From Paenibacillus cremeus (lineage in GTDB: Bacteria; Bacillota; Bacilli; Paenibacillales; NBRC-103111): DNA of 64,000 nucleotides. Below, piece after piece: positions 1-8,371 of this stretch; the stretch's first letter is position 1, and each line of letters opens with the position of its first letter. Under the pieces are notes generated by a model. The model was not told where the DNA came from, did not search any database, and worked only from the letters and a program-made list of their open reading frames with translations. Location of the stretch: positions 1 through 64,000 of the forward strand of contig NZ_VNJI01000027.1 of assembly GCF_007786445.1 (NCBI RefSeq). Reading direction: 5' to 3'. Both the position numbers and the translations under genes were made by a program.

Positions 1-165
1 GGTTTCGCTATTGCCGTTTACGCGGGCTGAGAAATGCGACAGAGCAAGCGCTCATGACCGCAGCGGTTCAGAATATGAAGAAGATCGCCCTCCACTTAGA
101 AAGGAGGGCATTGGAGGGTTAATACCCCCTCTAGTCCCGCAAAATATGTGTTTTGGGGCAAAAAA

Positions 166-230
166 AGAGAAACCCAGCTTTTTAAAAAGTGGGTTTCTCT
201 ACAATCTGAAAAAGCCCCTTAGGGCTTTTT
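166..230 (-). terminator. tandem hairpin terminators after azoR
   Basis: Two stem-loops lie just past the azoR stop when read on the minus strand: a GC stem at 209-230 (AAGCCC/GGGCTT core) and an 11-bp stem at 166-200 (arms 166-176 and 190-200). The second is followed by a run of seven T on the minus strand. I infer a double intrinsic terminator that may also work for a plus-strand gene lying before the window. Confidence 0.7.
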
Positions 231-252
231 GTTTTTGCTTTTATCCGCGTGA

Positions 253-909
253 CTATACGCGAACCGGATCCTTGGCAAAAGAACGGGCGACCTCCTGGGC
301 TCGCGCAATCGCTTTTTCCTTGATCGACTGAGCTTGATCCGGCATCGCCGCCATCCCCTCAACGAAGATGGATTCGACGTCCTTGATCCCGATAAATTGA
401 AAGATTGCGCGTAAATGCTTGTCCCCGCACTCCAAATCTTTAGCCGGGCCTTCGGAATAAATGCCGCCGCGCGCTTGAATATGAATCGCTTTTTTATCGT
501 TTAACAGCCCGACCGGTCCGTTCGCGGTATAGCGGAACGTTTTCCCGGCTATGCAGATCGTATCGATATAGGCTTTCATTCTAGGCGGATAGCTGAAGTT
601 CCACATCGGGGTGACGAACACATACCGGTCAGCCGCAATAAACTGGTCCGTCAGCTCGTTAATGCGAGCCACCTTGGATTGTTCATCCCCCGATAGCTCG
701 TCGAAGGCTTTACCTTGCTGCAGCTTGCCCCAGCCGCTGAATACGTCCGTGTCGATGTAAGGAATGTTGGTTTGATACAGGTCAAGCTCAACGATTTCGT
801 CCCCCGGCTGCTCTTTCCGATATGCTTCAAGAAAGGCTCGGGCTACAGACAGGCTAAAGGATTGTTCATCCGCCTTCGGATTGGCCGTTATATAAAGAAG
901 TTTGCCCAT
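253..909 (-). CDS. azoR: FMN-dependent NADH-azoreductase
   Basis: A 218-residue flavodoxin-like quinone/azo reductase. The family uses NADH and bound FMN in the cytosol to reduce azo dyes and quinones by two electrons, often as thiol or electrophile-stress protection. The N-terminus ([12 protein letters not shown]), the FMN-phosphate loop region with [10 protein letters not shown], the segment [13 protein letters not shown] near residue 100 and the ARGGIYSEG loop near residue 150 are typical of AzoR. I chose ATG at 909 because the conserved N-terminus starts there; GTG at 924 would overlap the AAAGGTGG ribosome site. A 47-residue gene ends 30 nt upstream on the same strand, so the two are probably cotranscribed. 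Length fits the family, about 200-220 residues. Confidence 0.92.
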   Translation of the reverse strand: MGKLLYITANPKADEQSFSLSVARAFLEAYRKEQPGDEIVELDLYQTNIPYIDTDVFSGWGKLQQGKAFDELSGDEQSKVARINELTDQFIAADRYVFVTPMWNFSYPPRMKAYIDTICIAGKTFRYTANGPVGLLNDKKAIHIQARGGIYSEGPAKDLECGDKHLRAIFQFIGIKDVESIFVEGMAAMPDQAQSIKEKAIARAQEVARSFAKDPVRV

Positions 910-939
910 GGTTTGTGGTTCCACCTTTCGCTGCTCTAA

Positions 940-1083
940 TTAAATGCTCGAATCATCGGCAAAAATCGGCTTCCCATATTCAAACATAAACTCGGCCGGC
1001 GCCACCGGTGTTCCGGCGTTGGGCTCTCCCGCTTCGTCGCTCACTACATCCTCTAACGGGATGTCCTGGCCATAACTAAACAC
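940..1083 (-). CDS. small acidic protein, 47 residues, upstream of azoR
   Basis: A short reading frame begins with GTG at 1083, preceded by the very strong site AAAGGAGGAGGG, and ends with TAA at 940-942. The product is acidic, has a Pro/Ala-rich middle (NAGTPVAPAEF) and ends FADDSSI; no cysteines and no membrane segment are visible. It sits 30 nt before azoR on the same strand, so it is probably the first gene of that transcript. I do not recognise a family. The optimal ribosome site and adjacency argue for a real gene; a leader peptide controlling azoR is the main alternative. Confidence 0.6.
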   Translation of the reverse strand: MFSYGQDIPLEDVVSDEAGEPNAGTPVAPAEFMFEYGKPIFADDSSI

Positions 1084-1241
1084 GCTAACTCCCTCCTCCT
1101 TTGTTGCAACTGCCATCGGTTTTCGTCGATTTCAGTTGTCAACGTTTTGCAAGACTGATTCCAGTATCCCCTGCCGCAAAATATTTTATGAACATCCCCT
1201 CTGCCAAAAATCTCAATCTCTGCACGGCACTGCGCAGAAAC

Positions 1242-1267
1242 AAAAACCCCTCTCGAGGAGAGGGGCT
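1242..1267 (-). terminator. terminator of the MBL-fold gene
   Basis: A GC-rich stem of nine pairs (CCCCTCTC with GAGAGGGG, 1247-1265) is followed on the minus strand by TTTTTG. It lies 18 nt past the stop of the metallo-beta-lactamase-fold gene. Confidence 0.8.
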
Positions 1268-1284
1268 GCTATCGCTGTATGAAG

Positions 1285-2325
1285 CTACTCTTTCATCAAA
1301 ATGGCCGTAATGCCCGGTTCAATCAAGTCGATAAAATGAATCGCATCTTCCCGCGTGCCGACGACATCCGCATAATGATAAGGAACAACCACCTTCGGAT
1401 GAATCAGATTGGCTGCTTTAGCCGCTTCCTCATAGGCCATCGTGAACTTGCCGCCCATCGGCAGGAAGGCCACGTCCGCTTGGATGTCCTTCATTTCCGG
1501 AATGAGATCCGTGTCCCCAGCCATATAGTACTTCACGCCGTTCAATGTAATGATGTACCCGACCCAAGCCTTGTCCTTCGGATGGTTAGCCGTTTGCGTA
1601 TTATACGCTGGAACGGCCTTGTAGGAGATCCCCAGCGCCGTACCCGACTCGTTCGGCTTTGCGCCGATCACCTTATCGAACCCGGAGCCCGCCAGCTTGT
1701 CCAGCTCATTCGCCGGGAAGACGATGGTCGCGCCTTTCTTGGCCACCTTGCCGATTTCCGCTAAGTTGAAATGGTCGCCATGGGTATGGGTAATAAAAAT
1801 GATATCGCCATCCTTCGGCTCGCCGTCGACCTTATACGGATCCACGTAGATCACCTTGTCGCCCGTCAGCTTGACCATCGATTGCTTAAACAGCTGGACG
1901 CCTTTGAGTACATTCGATTTGGTCGTCACCTCTGCCGTCAGCTTTTGCTTATTCCATACAGCGGCTGCGCCCAGCTTGTCTTGAATGAAGGAAAGCTCGA
2001 CATACACACGGCCATCCTTCAGGAATGGTTTATTGCCGTTCACCGCGTTGTCCGGCTTAAAAGTGACAGAGGCGCTGCCTTCCCCAATCCGTACGGACGT
2101 GGTGCTTGCATCCCAGACAACGGGGAGACCCATATTTTCAGCTACAATTCGGACCGGAACATAGACGCTGGCTGATACGGAATAGGGCTTAGCATCCGGA
2201 AAAACAATTGTACGCCCATCCACCTGAACGGTCGCCGCGCCGCTGGCCTCTTCTGCTGCAAAAATCGCCCCGGCCCCCGAGAAAGATAGGAGCAAGACTA
2301 ATAAGACGGTCACACTGAGCCTCAT
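1285..2325 (-). CDS. secreted MBL-fold metallohydrolase with copper-amine-oxidase-type stalk domain
   Basis: A 346-residue exported protein. Residues 1-24 form a signal peptide (basic MR, hydrophobic VTVLLVLLLSF, cleavage near IFAAE). Residues about 34-135 match the copper amine oxidase N-terminal-like domain seen in many Paenibacillus cell-surface proteins (VYVPVRIVAENMG, then DGRVYVELSFIQDKLGA). Residues about 140-346 are a metallo-beta-lactamase fold of the UlaG/UPF0173 type, with the zinc motif HTHGDH at 180-185, a MAGDTD segment and a late VVPYHY histidine. ATG at 2325 follows GGAGGG with good spacing. Substrate unknown; the fold suggests hydrolysis of an ester or phosphodiester outside the membrane. 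It is followed by its own terminator. Confidence 0.85.
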   Translation of the reverse strand: MRLSVTVLLVLLLSFSGAGAIFAAEEASGAATVQVDGRTIVFPDAKPYSVSASVYVPVRIVAENMGLPVVWDASTTSVRIGEGSASVTFKPDNAVNGNKPFLKDGRVYVELSFIQDKLGAAAVWNKQKLTAEVTTKSNVLKGVQLFKQSMVKLTGDKVIYVDPYKVDGEPKDGDIIFITHTHGDHFNLAEIGKVAKKGATIVFPANELDKLAGSGFDKVIGAKPNESGTALGISYKAVPAYNTQTANHPKDKAWVGYIITLNGVKYYMAGDTDLIPEMKDIQADVAFLPMGGKFTMAYEEAAKAANLIHPKVVVPYHYADVVGTREDAIHFIDLIEPGITAILMKE

Positions 2326-2399
2326 TTGAACACCCTCCACAATTAGGTAGTTGCTTACAAAAACAACATTCTACAACGACCAAAAAATCCCTTTTTTTG

Positions 2400-3293
2400 C
2401 TATAAAAATTGGTAATCCGAGAGCACTTCTTCAATCGTGCTTTTGGATATCGAGGCCAGTACGGGGTTCTTGTCGATGTAGTAGACGTAAGCGATCAGGC
2501 CGAAGGACAGCGCCCAGCCTTGCCCCCGCAGCCAGGTCGCGTCATCGACAGGCAGCGCTGCGCGGAAGCAAGCGCGAGCTTCGGCGGTGAGCAGCGTCCA
2601 CCCCGCCATCAAGTCGCAGGCAGGGTCGCCGACGCCCAGCGTCCCGAAGTCGATGATGGCGCTCAGCCGTCCCTCCTGCACCAGGACGTTGCCGGGGTGC
2701 AGGTCGCCGTGAAGCCAGACCGGCGCGCCGTGCCACACGGGTGCGTGCAGCGCGGCTTCCCAAGCCGCCAATGCCGCATCGGTGTCCAGGAGGCCGCTGA
2801 GGCCCGCGATGGCATCCCGAACCGCGGCGTCACGCTGGGCCAGCGGTACACCACGGCCCGAGTTGTGCGGCCCTGGCACCGGCCCCCCGGTGGCATCGAT
2901 CCGCTGCAGCGCGGTCACAAAGTGCGCCAGCGCGTCCGCGGCCTGCCCCAGATCGTCGATGCCCCGGACGATGGCGTTCTCCCCCTCGAGCCACTGGTAG
3001 ACCGACCAGCGGCTCGGATAGCCCTCGGCGGGCAGCCCCAAGGCGAGCGGCGCGGGGATGGCAAGCGGCAGCTGTGGGGCTAGCATGGGCAGCCACCGCT
3101 GCTCCTTCTCCACCTGCCCCATGGCCCATTCGGCCCGCGGCAGCCGCACCGCCAGCTCCTTGCCAAGCCTGAAGATGGCGTTGTCCGTCCCAGCGGACTC
3201 CACCGGTTCGATCGGCAGGTCAGCCCACTGCGGGAATTGGGAAGCGATTAATCGGTTCACAAGGTTGACGTCGACTAACATTTCATGGCTCAT
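2400..3293 (-). CDS. aminoglycoside phosphotransferase-family kinase
   Basis: A 297-residue cytosolic protein of the APH/choline-kinase fold. The catalytic loop HGDLHPGN is at 195-202 and the magnesium-binding IDFG at 214-217; the N-lobe lysine/arginine region is around AVRLPRAEW, residues 48-56. Members phosphorylate aminoglycosides, macrolides, homoserine or other small hydroxyl substrates with ATP; the substrate here cannot be told. ATG at 3293 follows GGAGGTGAT. G+C is visibly higher than in the flanking genes, which could mean recent transfer. It looks monocistronic, isolated from phoU by two hairpins and with its own promoter. It need not confer resistance: many soil Firmicutes carry such paralogues. 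Confidence 0.85.
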   Translation of the reverse strand: MSHEMLVDVNLVNRLIASQFPQWADLPIEPVESAGTDNAIFRLGKELAVRLPRAEWAMGQVEKEQRWLPMLAPQLPLAIPAPLALGLPAEGYPSRWSVYQWLEGENAIVRGIDDLGQAADALAHFVTALQRIDATGGPVPGPHNSGRGVPLAQRDAAVRDAIAGLSGLLDTDAALAAWEAALHAPVWHGAPVWLHGDLHPGNVLVQEGRLSAIIDFGTLGVGDPACDLMAGWTLLTAEARACFRAALPVDDATWLRGQGWALSFGLIAYVYYIDKNPVLASISKSTIEEVLSDYQFL

Positions 3294-3335
3294 TATAGTT
3301 CAATCACCTCCGTGCAAAATGCAAACGATGCTGTA

Positions 3336-3364
3336 AGCATAAAATGCCACTTCAGCCGGTACAA
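3336..3364 (-). promoter_or_regulatory. putative sigma-A promoter of the APH-family gene
   Basis: On the minus strand TTGTAC (3359-3364) and TATGCT (3336-3341) are separated by exactly 17 bp, 42 nt upstream of the start codon. Read by eye against the sigma-A consensus; no start-site data. Confidence 0.5.
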
Positions 3365-3390
3365 GATGCAATTTTATTAAAACGAAAAAA

Positions 3391-3433
3391 GCCTGAGACT
3401 AGGTGGGATTGTAATAACCACCTAGTCTCAGGC
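3391..3433 (-). terminator. 16-bp perfect hairpin with T tract
   Basis: Arms 3391-3406 and 3418-3433 are perfectly complementary over 16 bp around an 11-nt loop. On the minus strand the stem runs into TTTTTTCG. It lies beyond the repeat array, about 320 nt past phoU's own terminator, so it either stops read-through of the array or ends an unannotated transcript from it. Confidence 0.7.
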
Positions 3434-3437
3434 TTAA

Positions 3438-3727
3438 ATGCGGGGTTTTCGCTTTGCACGGGGCATCCCGGCCCGAGGCCAGGCTGCAAAGCGGGGGTTC
3501 CGCTTTGCACGGGGCGTCCCGGCCCGAGGCCAGGCCGCAAAGCGGGGTTTCCGCTTTGCACGGGGCGTCCCGGCCCGAGGCCAGGCCGCAAAGCGGGGTT
3601 TCCGCTTTGCATGGGGCATCCCGGCCCGAGGCCAATCTGCAAAGCGGGGGTTCCGCTTTGCACGAGGCATCCCGGCCCGAGGCCGGCTGCAAAGCGGGTT
3701 TTCCGCTTTGCACGGGGCGTCCCGGCT
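3438..3727. repeat. 51-bp tandem repeat array with internal hairpins
   Basis: Five near-identical units start at 3451, 3502, 3553, 3604 and 3655 (period 51, last unit 50), with a partial copy on each side; a sixth start is at 3705. Each unit holds an inverted repeat (GCAAAGCGG with CCGCTTTGC) around a G-rich or T-rich loop, then a GC-rich CGGCCCGAGGCC core. Because 51 is a multiple of three, several frames stay open, but codon usage and lack of ribosome sites argue against coding. The array sits between two minus-strand terminators. Confidence 0.9.
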
Positions 3728-3751
3728 TGTTCTCTCCAAGTCCCAGCTCGG

Positions 3752-3784
3752 AAAAAAAGGACTGCGCCCAAGCGGCACAGCCCT
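3752..3784 (-). terminator. phoU terminator
   Basis: Arms at 3758-3768 and 3774-3784 form an 11-bp stem if G-U pairs are allowed, followed by seven T on the minus strand. It ends the pstCAB-phoU transcript. Confidence 0.75.
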
Positions 3785-3799
3785 TTCATAGCAACAGAC

Positions 3800-4459
3800 T
3801 TATACGTTCAAGTCCTTCCGTTTACCGGTCACCATGTAGATGACGCCTTCGCCGATATTTGTGCAGTGATCGCCGACGCGCTCCAAATACAGCGCCGCGA
3901 GCATCAGCTGGGACAGCTGGCGGTTGCGGGCGAAGTCGGTCGTCATCAAGTGGTTGATCTCGTTCACCACGCTGCTGTAGATTTTATCGACCTCGTCATC
4001 CTTCTCAGCCAGCGCCGCGGCACGGTGTACATCCCGCTCGGTGTACGCCAGCAGGCTGTCGCGCAGCATGATCTTCGTCAGCTCCGCCATGCGCGGGATG
4101 TCGATCAGCGGCTTTACCAGCTCCTCGCCGTTCAAGCGGATGCAAATCTTGGCGATGTCCACCGCATGGTCGGCAATCCGCTCCAGATCGGTAGCGATTT
4201 TCAGTGCAATGCTGATGATGCGCAGGTCGCTGGCCATCGGCTGCTGCAATGCAATCAGGCGGAGGCAGCTTTCCTCAATGCGGATCAGCATGTCATCAAT
4301 CTGATCATCCTGCTCAATCGTTTGCTTCGCCAGCTTCTCGTCCATACGAGCCAGCGCCTCTACCGCTTGATGGATCAGCAGTTCGACCTGGCTGCCCATG
4401 CTGAACAGATTTTGCTGCAATAAAACTAACGATTGATGGAAATTCACTCGGTTATCCAA
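3800..4459 (-). CDS. phoU: phosphate transport system regulatory protein PhoU
   Basis: A 219-residue protein of two similar three-helix bundles. It has the expected repeated metal-binding style segments: in the first half around LEADHAV-like ERIADHAVDIAKI (about residues 93-105), in the second around ERVGDHCTNIGEG (about 193-205). PhoU damps the PstSCAB importer and links it to PhoR signalling at the inner face of the membrane. It starts 33 nt after pstB and closes the pst operon, followed by a terminator at 3752-3784. Length and order match standard pst loci, so the call is firm. Confidence 0.96.
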   Translation of the reverse strand: MDNRVNFHQSLVLLQQNLFSMGSQVELLIHQAVEALARMDEKLAKQTIEQDDQIDDMLIRIEESCLRLIALQQPMASDLRIISIALKIATDLERIADHAVDIAKICIRLNGEELVKPLIDIPRMAELTKIMLRDSLLAYTERDVHRAAALAEKDDEVDKIYSSVVNEINHLMTTDFARNRQLSQLMLAALYLERVGDHCTNIGEGVIYMVTGKRKDLNV

Positions 4460-4492
4460 AAGGGCACTCTCCTATTCTCTCTTTTAATTCCG

Positions 4493-5272
4493 TTATCCGA
4501 AACGGCCGGTAATGTAATCTTCCGTACGTTGATCGGACGGAGTCGTGAAAATCTTATCCGTTTTATCAGACTCCACAAGCACGCCGTTTAAGAAGAAGGA
4601 GGTGTAATCTGAGATGCGGGCCGCTTGCTGCATGTTATGGGTAACGATAATGATCGTGTACTTATCTTTAAGCACTTGCGTCAGCTCTTCAACCTTCAGC
4701 GTCGAGATCGGATCCAGCGCCGAGGTTGGCTCATCCATGAGCAGCACGTCCGGCTCTACCGCGAGCAGTCGGGCGATGCAAAGGCGCTGCTGCTGGCCGC
4801 CGGATAACCCGAGAGCCGATTTGTCCAGGCGGTCCTTAACTTCATCCCACAAGGCAGCCTGCTGTAAGCTGCGCTCTACAATTTCGTCGAGCACGGCTTT
4901 TTTCTTGATGCCGTGAATGCGCGGCCCGTAGGCGATGTTGTCGTAGATGCTCATAGGAAACGGGTTCGGGCGCTGGAACACCATGCCTACCTTTTTCCGC
5001 AAGGAGACGACGTCGGTGGTTGGATCGTAAATGTTCTGACCGTCAATAATAATGTCACCGTTGATCCGAACGTTCTCGATCAGGTCGTTCATCCGGTTCA
5101 AGGTACGCAGGAAGGTCGACTTTCCGCAGCCGGAGGGCCCAATCAAGGCCGCAATCGTATTTTGCTCGATGCTCAAATCAATATTATGAAGCGCATGGTT
5201 TTCGCCATAGTAGAGGTTCAGTTGGTTTACATTGATTTTCGTACCTGTTTCAATTCTATTCGCTACCGTCAT
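4493..5272 (-). CDS. pstB: phosphate ABC transporter ATP-binding protein PstB
   Basis: A 259-residue ATPase that drives phosphate import through PstC/PstA. Walker [10 protein letters not shown] lies at 45-53, the signature LSGGQQQR near 157, Walker B LLMDEP near 177 and the switch histidine in VTHNM near 210. It shares an ATGA-type junction with pstA. ATG at 5272 has better spacing from GGAGGG than ATG at 5278, so I use 5272; the six-base difference is not certain. It lies third in the pstC-pstA-pstB-phoU operon. Confidence 0.96.
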   Translation of the reverse strand: MTVANRIETGTKINVNQLNLYYGENHALHNIDLSIEQNTIAALIGPSGCGKSTFLRTLNRMNDLIENVRINGDIIIDGQNIYDPTTDVVSLRKKVGMVFQRPNPFPMSIYDNIAYGPRIHGIKKKAVLDEIVERSLQQAALWDEVKDRLDKSALGLSGGQQQRLCIARLLAVEPDVLLMDEPTSALDPISTLKVEELTQVLKDKYTIIIVTHNMQQAARISDYTSFFLNGVLVESDKTDKIFTTPSDQRTEDYITGRFG

Positions 5273-5274
5273 GG

Positions 5275-6132
5275 TCATTTCCCTCCGGACAGTTTTTTCT
5301 GGATCATACGGCTTGGAATGGCAATGAGCAGATTGAACGCCAGCACGACGAGAAGAAGCAATGCTGCACTGCCCTTGGCGATATTTTTGGCGTCAGGAAC
5401 AATCGCCTCGGATTGCACATACCATAAGTGAGTCGAGAGCGTCTCGCCCATCGAGAAAATGTTAAAGTCCGGCAGGTACCGGGAAACCGACAGGCCTGCG
5501 GTATAGATCAGGATCGCCGACTCACCGAGCGCGCGACCCGCTACGAGCGTAATCCCTGTCATTAAGCTTGGAAGCGCCGCGGGAAGGAGCACCTTCCGAA
5601 TCGCCTGCCACTGTGTGGAGCCGAGCGCCAGAGAGGCCTCCCAGTACGATTCCGGCACCGAACGAAGCGCGACCTCCGTAACCCGCACCAAGACCGGCAG
5701 ATTCAGCAGTGCCAAGGTGGCCGAACCGCCGAGAATCGAAAATTTCAATCCCATCCAATTCACGAACAATAGAAAGCCGAACAATCCGAAAACGATCGAT
5801 GGAACCGAAGCCAGCGCCTCGACGGACACTCGAATGAAATCAGTAAACTGGTTCTTTTTCGCATAAATGGCTAAGTAGACACCTGCACCGATCCCGATCG
5901 GTAACGAAAACAGCAGGGACAGGAACAAAATATAAAACGAATTGAACAGCTGCGGACCTACGCCGCCCCCGGCTCTGACCTCGGAAGGTCTGCCGGTAAT
6001 AAAGTTCCAGGACAGCATTGGAAGGCCGTCACCCAGAATGCGGATGAGAAACCAGGCGAGCAGGAGCACGATGATGAGCCCCGTTGCCCAAAAGAAGATC
6101 GTTGCGATCCGATCGGTCGTTTTGCTTGTCAT
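5275..6132 (-). CDS. pstA: phosphate ABC transporter permease PstA
   Basis: A 285-residue inner-membrane permease with six predicted helices. The first spans about residues 10-32 ([17 protein letters not shown]) and the EAA loop is near residue 190 ([20 protein letters not shown]). With PstC it forms the phosphate channel. The start codon overlaps the pstC stop by four bases (ATGA), and its stop overlaps the pstB start region, so the three are translationally coupled. Family length is about 280-300. Confidence 0.95.
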   Translation of the reverse strand: MTSKTTDRIATIFFWATGLIIVLLLAWFLIRILGDGLPMLSWNFITGRPSEVRAGGGVGPQLFNSFYILFLSLLFSLPIGIGAGVYLAIYAKKNQFTDFIRVSVEALASVPSIVFGLFGFLLFVNWMGLKFSILGGSATLALLNLPVLVRVTEVALRSVPESYWEASLALGSTQWQAIRKVLLPAALPSLMTGITLVAGRALGESAILIYTAGLSVSRYLPDFNIFSMGETLSTHLWYVQSEAIVPDAKNIAKGSAALLLLVVLAFNLLIAIPSRMIQKKLSGGK

Positions 6133-7070
6133 TTCAGTTCGCTCCTTTTGGCCACAATACGAATCACGATAATCAGAAGCAGCGAGATCAGGAGCAGCAC
6201 CAGTGCCATGAGAAACAATGCGTTATTCCACGTGCTTCCATAGTGTGTGTTACCCATATCTTTAACCACTGCAGTAGTCAATACCGTGGTGGAGGAGAGC
6301 AGCGATTTCGGCATTTGCGGCGAGTTCCCGATGACCATGAATACCGCCATCGTTTCCCCGATCGCCCGGCCCATCCCCAGAATCACACCGGTCAAAATGC
6401 CCGGACGTGCAGCTGGAAGGAGCACTCTCCAAATCGTTTGCCAGCGTGTTGCGCCCAGTGCCAGCGACGCCTCTTCCAATCGTCCCGGCAGCGAGCGTAT
6501 GGCATCCTCGGAGATGGACAGGATCGTCGGCATAATCATAATGGCCAGAATAATCGCCGCGGGCAAAATCCCGTAGCCAAAGCCTTCATTGAATTTCGCC
6601 AAAAAAGGCACGATGACCGTTAAGCCGATCAACCCGTAAACGACGGAAGGAATGCCGACGAACAAATCCGTGGCCGGCCGTAAAATTTCACGCACCCAGC
6701 TCGGCGCGATTTTCGCCATAAAGACCGCTCCAGCCAAAGCAAGCGGCAGCGACATCACGACGGAGAGCAGCGTTAGAAGCATCGTACTGTATAGAAACGG
6801 AAACGCTCCGAACTTATCTTTAGACGGCGTCCAGTCCGTGGAGAAGAAGAACTCGCTTGGGGACACGGCCGAGAAGGTTTTTACGCCCTGCCATCCGACA
6901 AAGGCAATGATCGAAAAGATGATGACGGACACCAGAATCGCGCTGCCGACGAAAATAATCCGCATGATCCGGTCGTTGCGGTGCTGGCCGCGGGTCCATC
7001 GATTCCCCTTTGACGGTTCCTTTCTTGCTTGCTCCAGGCTATCCGTTAGCTGGTCGGCGTATGAACTCAT
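6129..7070 (-). CDS. pstC: phosphate ABC transporter permease PstC
   Basis: A 313-residue permease, longer at the N-terminus than PstA. A charged cytoplasmic head of about 35 residues precedes the first helix (IMRIIFVGSAILVSVIIFS); the EAA loop is near residue 205 (EASLALGATRWQTIWRVLLP). It is the first gene of the pstC-pstA-pstB-phoU transcript. The upstream gap holds the pstS terminator and then a PhoP box, so this block can be transcribed separately from pstS under phosphate limitation (inference). Confidence 0.95.
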   Translation of the reverse strand: MSSYADQLTDSLEQARKEPSKGNRWTRGQHRNDRIMRIIFVGSAILVSVIIFSIIAFVGWQGVKTFSAVSPSEFFFSTDWTPSKDKFGAFPFLYSTMLLTLLSVVMSLPLALAGAVFMAKIAPSWVREILRPATDLFVGIPSVVYGLIGLTVIVPFLAKFNEGFGYGILPAAIILAIMIMPTILSISEDAIRSLPGRLEEASLALGATRWQTIWRVLLPAARPGILTGVILGMGRAIGETMAVFMVIGNSPQMPKSLLSSTTVLTTAVVKDMGNTHYGSTWNNALFLMALVLLLISLLLIIVIRIVAKRSELK

Positions 7071-7157
7071 TAGTGAAAACCCCCTGCTTGTTTAAAAATC
7101 ACCTTTATTATCTCTCATTTATCTTAGAGTATAATTGTAAGGGCAATAATCGAGAAT

Positions 7158-7174
7158 TGTTAAGGGAATGTAAA
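7158..7174 (-). promoter_or_regulatory. PhoP box upstream of pstC
   Basis: On the minus strand TTTACA (7169-7174) and TTAACA (7158-7163) are spaced by 5 bp, giving the 11-bp periodicity of Bacillus PhoP sites (TT-A/C/T-ACA direct repeats). TATACT lies closer to pstC as a possible -10. Motif match by eye. Confidence 0.65.
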
Positions 7175-7191
7175 AGTTAATGAATTTGAAC

Positions 7192-7224
7192 AAAAAAAGA
7201 ACAGCGACGATGTCGTCACTGCTC
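7192..7224 (-). terminator. pstS terminator
   Basis: A 12-bp stem with G-U pairs (7199-7210 and 7213-7224) is followed by seven T on the minus strand, 20 nt past the pstS stop. It would limit read-through into pstC. Confidence 0.8.
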
Positions 7225-7244
7225 TTTTCGGGTACTGCTTGGTA

Positions 7245-8156
7245 TTACTTCTTTAGCAGGTTAGCAGGCAGGAATTTCAGCTCTTCCACGCTTTTGCCTT
7301 GGAAATCAGCGCTCATGATGTAATCCAGGAATGCTTTCGTAGCGCCTTTAGCTTCGCCTTTAGTGTACATATGCTCAATACCGTACAGTGGGTACTTGCC
7401 GTCTTTGATTGCGTCTTTGCTGAATGCTACGCCATCAAATTTAACCGCTTTGATGGTATCGTTCAGGTAAGGAGTATCTACATAACCAATGGAGCCTTGA
7501 GTTTGGCCAACGGTCGTTGCAACTGCGCCGCTGGACTCTTGCGTTACGCCGTCTTTTGTAAACTCAGCGCCGCCAAGCACGATTTGCTTAACCAGTGCAC
7601 GGGAGCCGGAACCGTCTGGACGGTGTACTACAATGATTTTCGCGTCTTTACCGCCAACGTCTTTCCAGTTCGTGATTTTACCTGTGTAGATGTCCGCTGC
7701 TTGCTGCTTCGTCAGGCTATCCACGTTAACGTCTTTGCTTACGATCAGGGCGAATGGAGCCACTGCTACGATATGGTCCACCAAGCCTTTGTCTTTATAT
7801 TCAGGACCTGCTTCAATGTCGGAGCTACCGATATCAGAGGTGCCGTCAGCTACGTTCTTAAGACCAGTGCCCGATCCGCCGGCTGTTGGGTTGATCGTCA
7901 CTTTTGCATTTTTCTTCATGAAGTCATCTGCTGCTGCTTTTACCAAAGGAAGCAATGCGCTGGAGCCGGAAGCTGTAACTGTTCCTTCAATTGCTGGCGC
8001 TTGTGCCGCAGGAGTAGTTGCTGCAGGTGCAGGTGCTGCTCCTTGTTTTGTATCGGCAGGCGTTTGTGCCTTGCTGCCACATGCTGCAAGAAATCCTACG
8101 GAAAGTACCATTACCATTGCTACACTTACACTTTTTTTCGACAGCTGCTTAAACAT
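7245..8156 (-). CDS. pstS: phosphate-binding lipoprotein PstS
   Basis: A 303-residue lipoprotein that captures phosphate outside the membrane for PstCAB. The signal peptide ends in the lipobox LAAC with Cys26, followed by an Ala/Pro/Thr-rich linker (about 27-55). The ligand-binding fold begins at GTVTASGSSALLPLV; SGSSA and the later GGSGTGLKNV and RPDGSGSR segments are the usual phosphate-contacting loops. It has its own promoter region with a PhoP box and its own terminator, so it can be expressed in excess over the permease genes. ATG at 8156 follows GGGAGG. Confidence 0.96.
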   Translation of the reverse strand: MFKQLSKKSVSVAMVMVLSVGFLAACGSKAQTPADTKQGAAPAPAATTPAAQAPAIEGTVTASGSSALLPLVKAAADDFMKKNAKVTINPTAGGSGTGLKNVADGTSDIGSSDIEAGPEYKDKGLVDHIVAVAPFALIVSKDVNVDSLTKQQAADIYTGKITNWKDVGGKDAKIIVVHRPDGSGSRALVKQIVLGGAEFTKDGVTQESSGAVATTVGQTQGSIGYVDTPYLNDTIKAVKFDGVAFSKDAIKDGKYPLYGIEHMYTKGEAKGATKAFLDYIMSADFQGKSVEELKFLPANLLKK

Positions 8157-8203
8157 TTCAGCATGTCCTCCCTTTTTCTTCTGTTGTTTTTGTTTACTTA
8201 GCT

Positions 8204-8257
8204 ATAATAGCAACCGATTGTAAAGTCTAAACCCACGGAACGTTAACGCAATGTTAA
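8204..8257 (-). promoter_or_regulatory. PhoP box and -10 region of pstS
   Basis: On the minus strand TTAACA (8252-8257) and TTAACG (8241-8246) are 5 bp apart, the Bacillus PhoP direct-repeat pattern. TTTACA follows nearer the gene, and TATTAT at 8204-8209 is a likely -10. There is no good -35, as is normal for PhoP-activated promoters. Confidence 0.7.
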
Positions 8258-8371
8258 ACTTTTATTCCGACAAAATTAACCTCTTTTTTACATAATTCTA
8301 GCTCTCATTTAATAGAAGCGAATTAATCTATAAGGGGAGAAGTGTACAGAACTGAAGGGAGATTTATACCA

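Noticed and set aside
1-30. A possible C-terminus GFAIAVYAG followed by TGA at the window start
   Set aside because: Nine codons are too few to assign to any protein, and no ribosome site or domain can be seen.
11-331. 106-codon plus-strand frame at the left end
   Set aside because: It runs through two terminator hairpins and into the antisense of azoR, and has no ribosome site.
2400-3293. Annotating the APH-family gene as an antibiotic resistance gene
   Set aside because: The kinase motifs do not identify the substrate, and there is no mobile or resistance context.
3438-3727. CRISPR array
   Set aside because: The whole unit is repeated with no variable spacers, and no cas gene is near.
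3344-4423. 359-codon plus-strand frame and others through the repeat array
   Set aside because: They exist because the unit length, 51 bp, is a multiple of three. They lie partly antisense to phoU and have no start site.
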